Assembly (NCBI GenBank): GCA_017517305.1
Contig: JAFWZV010000017.1
Location: forward strand, 53,671-117,670
Reading direction: 5' to 3'
DNA length: 64,000 nucleotides
From: Lachnospiraceae bacterium
GTDB lineage: Bacteria; Bacillota; Clostridia; Lachnospirales; Lachnospiraceae
The notes under the pieces are model-generated. The model had not been told where the DNA came from. It did not search any database and worked only from the letters and a program-made list of their open reading frames with translations. Shown here in pieces: positions 60,284 through 64,000 of the stretch. Both the position numbers and the translations under genes were made by a program. Position 1 is the first letter of the stretch. Every line of letters begins with the position of its first letter.

Positions 60284-60652
60284 ATGAAGATACAGGAATC
60301 AGCTGAGGATTACTTAGAAGCCATACTTCACCTCAGTAAAAAATTAGAATTTGTTCGCTCTATAGATGTGGTTCACCACTTAGGCTACTCTAAGCCAAGC
60401 GTTAGTGTATACCTTAAAAACCTTAGAATCAACGGTTATATCAATGTGGACTCAGAGGGTCACATTACCCTTACCAATACTGGTATGGAGATTGCCAGTC
60501 GTATAGATGAGCGCCATGAGATGCTGGCTCAGATTCTTATGAAGCTGGGAGTTAGCAGGGATGTTGCCTACGAGGACGCATGTGGTATGGAGCATCATAT
60601 TAGTGATGAAAGCTTTAATGCAATTAAATCCTACTTTGAAAAGCTTTCATAG
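60284..60652 (+). CDS. DtxR/MntR-family metal-dependent repressor
   Basis: A protein of 122 residues. Residues 1-65 are an Fe_dep_repress winged helix (MKIQESAEDYLEAILHLSKK, SKPSVSVYLKNLRINGYI), and 66-122 the dimerisation/metal-binding region (ERHEMLAQILMKLGV, DACGMEHHISDESF). The metal residues E, H and C/M-type ligands are in place. There is no SH3-like C-terminal domain, as in MntR. It is divergent from feoAB, so it is the likely iron-dependent repressor of that operon; manganese sensing is the alternative. Confidence 0.93.
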   Translation: MKIQESAEDYLEAILHLSKKLEFVRSIDVVHHLGYSKPSVSVYLKNLRINGYINVDSEGHITLTNTGMEIASRIDERHEMLAQILMKLGVSRDVAYEDACGMEHHISDESFNAIKSYFEKLS

Positions 60653-60667
60653 ATAATTAAAAATGTA

Positions 60668-60703
60668 ATGACCTCTTGTGAGCATCACCCTATGAGAGGT
60701 CAT
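60668..60703 (+). terminator. Terminator after the DtxR-family gene
   Basis: ATGACCTCT (60668-60676) pairs with AGAGGTCAT (60695-60703), then TTTTTA. Confidence 0.8.
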
Positions 60704-60740
60704 TTTTATGCCTTATTTTATATTCAAAAAGGAGTTTCAT

Positions 60741-61847
60741 ATGAGCAAAATATTAAGCTTTATAAAGAATGAAATAGTTTTTTCCATAGCTATGGTGCTA
60801 GCCATTATATCCTCATTTATAGTGCCACCTTCAAAAGCGTACATAGAATACATAGATTTTAGAACCCTAGCACTGTTACTGGGACTTATGCTGGTGGTTC
60901 AAGGTTTAAAAAGCTGTGGATTATTCGACTCCTTAGTTGCAACCCTGGTAAAAAAGGTTAGCTCTAAGCGCTCACTGGCACTTATGCTGGTTAGTCTCTG
61001 TTTCTTTGGAAGTATGCTTATAACAAATGATGTTGCCCTAATCACCTTTGTTCCCTTCACCATAATGGTTTTGGCACTTTGTGATGATTCTAAGTATAGC
61101 ATATACCTTATTGTATTAGAAACTGTGGCAGCAAATCTAGGAAGTATGTTTACTCCTATAGGTAACCCTCAAAACCTATACTTATACTCAATATCAGGTA
61201 TGAGCATGGGAGAGTTCTTAAAGCTAATGTTCCCATACACTGCCCTATCCTTTGTATTACTTGTAATAGCCATATACTTCGTGGACAATGAGCCCTTCGG
61301 TGGTTCTAGAAGCCATTTCCCTGAGGGTAACATATCCAAAGCTCCACTTGTAATATACATAGCTTTGTTCCTACTTTGCATACTTACAGTGCTTTATGTA
61401 GTGGACTATAGGATAATGCTTGCTGTGGTTATAGTTACAATCTTTATAATGAACAAACAGCTATTGCTTAAGGCTGATTATATTCTATTACTTACCTTTA
61501 TTGCATTCTTTGTATTCATAGGAAATATGAAGAACATTCAGGTAATAAGCGATTTCTTGGGTTCTGTGGTAAATAACCGAGAGGTATATGTTTCAGTAGC
61601 TGCCAGCCAGCTTGTTAGCAATGTACCTGCTGCCATGCTTTTATCTGGCTTCACCACTAATTACCAACGCCTAATAATAGGCACAAATATAGGTGGACTT
61701 GGAACCATTATAGCCTCTATGGCCAGCCTAATCTCATACAAATTCTATTGCAAAATAAGTGGTAGCAACCAGAAAATGTATATGATGAAATTTACAGTAG
61801 TTAACCTTTTATTCTTGGCAATATTATTATGCTTCTATATGATATAA
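60741..61847 (+). CDS. ArsB/NhaD/SLC13-type ion transporter
   Basis: Start at the ATG at 60741 (AAAAAGGAG upstream) gives 368 residues; the longer frame starts inside a terminator. About ten membrane helices are seen, with two half-repeats of the ion-transporter fold: LITNDVALITFVPF and NLGSMFTPIGNPQNLYLY in the first half, and SQLVSNVPAAML in the second. These are family signatures of divalent-anion/arsenite and Na+/H+-type transporters. The substrate cannot be read. It is alone on its transcript. Confidence 0.86.
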   Translation: MSKILSFIKNEIVFSIAMVLAIISSFIVPPSKAYIEYIDFRTLALLLGLMLVVQGLKSCGLFDSLVATLVKKVSSKRSLALMLVSLCFFGSMLITNDVALITFVPFTIMVLALCDDSKYSIYLIVLETVAANLGSMFTPIGNPQNLYLYSISGMSMGEFLKLMFPYTALSFVLLVIAIYFVDNEPFGGSRSHFPEGNISKAPLVIYIALFLLCILTVLYVVDYRIMLAVVIVTIFIMNKQLLLKADYILLLTFIAFFVFIGNMKNIQVISDFLGSVVNNREVYVSVAASQLVSNVPAAMLLSGFTTNYQRLIIGTNIGGLGTIIASMASLISYKFYCKISGSNQKMYMMKFTVVNLLFLAILLCFYMI

Positions 61848-61852
61848 AAAAC

Positions 61853-61882
61853 AAGGATGAGTAATGTACTCATCCTTGCTTT
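61853..61882. terminator. Bidirectional terminator between convergent genes
   Basis: AAGGATGAGTA (61853-61863) pairs with TACTCATCCTT (61867-61877); T-rich sequence follows on both strands. Confidence 0.85.
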
Positions 61883-61885
61883 TTA

Positions 61886-62536
61886 TTACTGCACAACTCT
61901 CTCAAAATCGCTAGCTGGGTGCTTACACCATGGACAGATAAAATCGTCTGGTATTGGATCACCCTCGTATATATATCCGCATATTTTACATTTCCATATT
62001 ACCTTACCCTCTGGAGTAGTACCTATCTGCTCCACCTGAGTTTTAATATGCTGATGATAATATGCATAGGTTGCAGAAGGAACATCATTTATAATTTTTC
62101 CATCAGTTACCTCACAGATAAACAAAGTGTGGGTTCCAAGATCCACTGTTTCTTTTACCTTACAAGAAATATAAGAATTCACGCCCTTAGCAATATACAT
62201 AATTCCATTAGCGCTTCTCTTACAGGAATCTAAGTTTTCCTTCATCCACTCTCCTGAAGCTGGAGAGAATTTATCCACTTCTCTTCCTGACTGAAATCCA
62301 AAATGCTTAATCATATCAAACTCACAATCCTCATTGATAACAGATACATTAAACATACCTGTTCTAAGTATCATATCATGAGTGTAATTGCTCTTGTTCA
62401 GTGCTACAGACACCACATTAGGCGTAGTCGTAAGCTGAGTAGTGGTGTTGATAATGCAACCATTATCCTTGTCACCCTCCTTAGCAGTACATACAAAGAT
62501 TCCATAGCTTAAATTGTTCATTACTTTTGCATCCAT
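61886..62536 (-). CDS. Flavin reductase-rubredoxin fusion (high-molecular-weight rubredoxin type)
   Basis: A protein of 216 residues. Residues 1-155 resemble a flavin reductase-like FMN-binding barrel (YGIFVCTAKEGDKDNGCIIN, TTTPNVVSVALNKSNYT). Residues about 170-216 are rubredoxin (CKICGYIYEGDPIPDDFICPWCKHP, with two CxxC iron pairs). This is the layout of the Moorella Hrb protein, an electron donor in oxygen/nitric-oxide/peroxide defence. It fits the rubrerythrin and other anaerobe defences in the window. No diiron flavoprotein partner is adjacent. Confidence 0.9.
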   Translation of the reverse strand: MDAKVMNNLSYGIFVCTAKEGDKDNGCIINTTTQLTTTPNVVSVALNKSNYTHDMILRTGMFNVSVINEDCEFDMIKHFGFQSGREVDKFSPASGEWMKENLDSCKRSANGIMYIAKGVNSYISCKVKETVDLGTHTLFICEVTDGKIINDVPSATYAYYHQHIKTQVEQIGTTPEGKVIWKCKICGYIYEGDPIPDDFICPWCKHPASDFERVVQ

Positions 62537-62604
62537 AATGCTCCTCCTTCTCCTTAGGGATATGAAAGATTATCCCCTTCATTACATTTATACATACATT
62601 ACAC

Positions 62605-63390
62605 TTATCCAAGCGCCACATCAAGTATCATCATAATCACAAAGCCTATAGCAAAGCCTATGGTTCCAATGTTTGAGTGCTCTCCCACGGCTGATTCCGG
62701 TATAAGCTCCTCCACAACAACATATATCATGGCTCCTGCAGCAAAGGCCAATAGATATGGCATTGCACCTATAAGGTATGTGGATAACAGTATAGTAATG
62801 ATCGCCCCTATAGGTTCAACTACACCAGATAAGCTTCCATACAAAAATGCTTTCTTCTTACCCTCGCCAGCAGCGCATACAGGCATAGAAATTATGGCTC
62901 CCTCTGGGAAATTCTGTATGGCTATACCTATTGTAAGTGCCATAGCACCCATAAAGGTTATATTGGCCTCACCAGATAGCATTCCTGCAAATGTAACACC
63001 CACAGCCATTCCCTCTGGAATATTATGTAAGGTTACTGCAAGTATAAGCATGGTTGATTTCTTAAGATTAACTTTAGGCCCCTCCGCCTGCTCATCAGCA
63101 AGATGTAAATGTGGAATCAATTTATCCAGTAATAATAAGAATATTACACCTAACAATAATCCAACTGCCGCTGGTACAAAGGATTTTTTACCCATTCCAC
63201 TGGCTTCGGCCATATTAATAGCTGGAATAAGCAAGGACCATACTGAAGCAGCAATCATAACTCCGGCTGCAAAACCGGAAAGAGCCTTTTGCACCTTATC
63301 ATTAAGGGCTCCCTTCATAAAGAACACACAGGCCGAGCCTAGCATAGTTCCAAGAAATGGTACCCATATTGCAATTAAAACCTCTCTCAT
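62605..63390 (-). CDS. ZIP-family metal transporter
   Basis: A protein of 261 residues with about eight membrane helices and the ZIP binuclear metal motifs HNIPEGMAVGV and QNFPEGAIISMP. A loop with His (KLIPHLHLADEQAEG) lies between helices 3 and 4. Such proteins import Zn2+, Fe2+ or Mn2+. A perfect Fur-consensus site lies about 175 bases upstream, so iron uptake is a likely role. Confidence 0.92.
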   Translation of the reverse strand: MREVLIAIWVPFLGTMLGSACVFFMKGALNDKVQKALSGFAAGVMIAASVWSLLIPAINMAEASGMGKKSFVPAAVGLLLGVIFLLLLDKLIPHLHLADEQAEGPKVNLKKSTMLILAVTLHNIPEGMAVGVTFAGMLSGEANITFMGAMALTIGIAIQNFPEGAIISMPVCAAGEGKKKAFLYGSLSGVVEPIGAIITILLSTYLIGAMPYLLAFAAGAMIYVVVEELIPESAVGEHSNIGTIGFAIGFVIMMILDVALG

Positions 63391-63562
63391 TTTATCCCTC
63401 CTCTTTTTTAGGATTAAATAATTATCTCCGCAAATAGTGCCATACTTGAAATTATATTTCTTACCTATAGCACTATATTATCATATGCAAATTTTGGAAT
63501 TTGTTGCATTTGGTTGATAAAACTATAATATCATCAAATAAATTTAATGTCTATAGATAAAA

Positions 63563-63577
63563 TGATAATAATTATCA
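63563..63577. promoter_or_regulatory. Fur box upstream of the ZIP transporter
   Basis: TGATAATAATTATCA matches the 7-1-7 Fur consensus TGATAATnATTATCA at every base. It sits between the surface-protein terminator and the ZIP gene. Confidence 0.82.
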
Positions 63578-63597
63578 CTTTTATTAATTATAAAAAT

Positions 63598-63627
63598 TAG
63601 ACACAATCCTAAAAAAGATTGTGTCTA
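63598..63627 (-). terminator. Terminator of the ChW surface protein gene
   Basis: TAGACACAATC (63598-63608) pairs with GATTGTGTCTA (63617-63627); on the minus strand a T-run follows. Confidence 0.8.
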
Positions 63628-63633
63628 ACTATA

Positions 63634-64000
63634 TTATTTCTCTATATAAGCTCTTGAATCCTTAGAGGTGATTCCAGCATATGCTGTAGTAGGCGCCTGT
63701 CCCTTAGGCATAATAACAATCTGTATTCCCTCAAGTCTTTTTGAGTGTCCTGCTGTTCCTGCCGGTGCACCATTAGACGCCCAACCAAGCCAACCAAAGG
63801 CCTCAGCATGAACTCTATAGTAGATATCATAATGCTCTGCCATCTCACCTGTAAGAGTAATGCATATAGCCTCAAGTCTCTTAGACTCTCCAGAAGTTCC
63901 TGCCATAGCACCATTTTGTCTCCAGGTTGCAGGGTTACTTAGGTCTGTTCCCTGCCAAGCGTATTTTTCCACGTGAGTGGTGTATGCTATTCCACCCTCA
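63634..64000 (-). CDS. ChW-repeat surface protein, C-terminal end (partial)
   Basis: The frame is open to the right edge, so only about the last 122 residues are seen. It carries two ChW (clostridial hydrophobic W) units: GIAYTTHVEKYAWQ ... NGAMAGTSGESKRLEAI and IYYRVHAEAFGWLGWASNGAPAGTAGHSKRLEGI. The in-frame GTG at 63972 is internal, not a start. ChW domains attach secreted proteins to clostridial cell surfaces or substrates. The enzyme or adhesin part is outside the window. Confidence 0.9.
   Translation of the reverse strand, partial: EGGIAYTTHVEKYAWQGTDLSNPATWRQNGAMAGTSGESKRLEAICITLTGEMAEHYDIYYRVHAEAFGWLGWASNGAPAGTAGHSKRLEGIQIVIMPKGQAPTTAYAGITSKDSRAYIEK

Noticed and set aside
62660-63421. 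253-codon frame on the plus strand opposite the ZIP gene
   Set aside because: A shadow frame; the ZIP motifs on the minus strand are clear, and this frame shows no family pattern.

Overview
The window looks like a chromosomal segment of a strictly anaerobic, low-GC, single-membrane Clostridia, most likely a Lachnospiraceae member. Supporting signs are an oxygen-sensitive NrdD/NrdG ribonucleotide reductase, rubrerythrin and a flavoprotein-rubredoxin, FeoAB, many lipobox lipoproteins without outer-membrane partners, a ChW-repeat surface protein, AGGAGG-type ribosome binding sites and codon use rich in A/T. No transposase, integrase, phage or CRISPR gene is visible; this is core genome with a few accessory islands.

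Layout. 1-6.5 kb (minus): Ppx/GppA-HD phosphatase, then a folate cluster (folC, HD hydrolase, folP, fused folB-folK) behind a polysaccharide deacetylase. 6.5-12.4 kb (plus): a DnaA-box-like cluster, a Cys-rich unknown protein, a repeat lipoprotein, and a clpX - glycerophosphodiesterase - proC run that ends in a 736-bp nested palindrome (11648-12383). 12.4-20.6 kb: a Lys/Ala-rich histone-like protein, a PilZ protein, Fur-box rubrerythrin, murF, a DJ-1 protein, a CYTH protein, then a HAD hydrolase / degenerate histidine kinase / membrane protein operon. 20.7-25.3 kb (minus): ribD-ribE-ribBA-ribH under an FMN riboswitch, with three tandem hairpins in the leader. 25.3-36.8 kb (minus): a seven-gene operon (two paralogous lipoproteins, two adaptor lipoproteins, a 943-residue FtsX-type permease, two ATPases, one with an AbrB-like tail), preceded by a 61-bp tandem repeat. 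36.8-45.5 kb (minus): GGDEF/EAL protein, GH25 muramidase, NatA plus NatB-CPBP exporter, a hydrolase-methyltransferase fusion, galE. 45.6-50.6 kb: tRNA-Leu(CAG), a secreted trigger-factor-like lipoprotein, and NrdR-box-controlled nrdD-nrdG-dut (plus). 50.6-57.5 kb (minus): lipoprotein, single-domain GlmU, pth, mfd, PrsA-like foldase. 57.6-64 kb: feoA-feoB-small Cys-rich partner opposite a DtxR-family regulator, an ion-transporter-like permease, flavin reductase-rubredoxin, a Fur-box ZIP transporter, and the end of a ChW surface protein.

The strongest unexplained signal is 11648-12383. A 21-bp outer helix, two ~320-335-bp long-hairpin arms and two small hairpins abut one another almost base for base, and both arm tips carry their own three-way junctions. 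It could be a large ornate noncoding RNA or a foldback (MITE-like) DNA element; the sequence alone does not decide. Other notable items are the two tandem-hairpin leaders (ribD operon and the ABC operon), a GC-rich hairpin just ahead of folBK, the ABC ATPase-AbrB fusion, and a candidate metal-regulator operator repeated at feoA and feoB.
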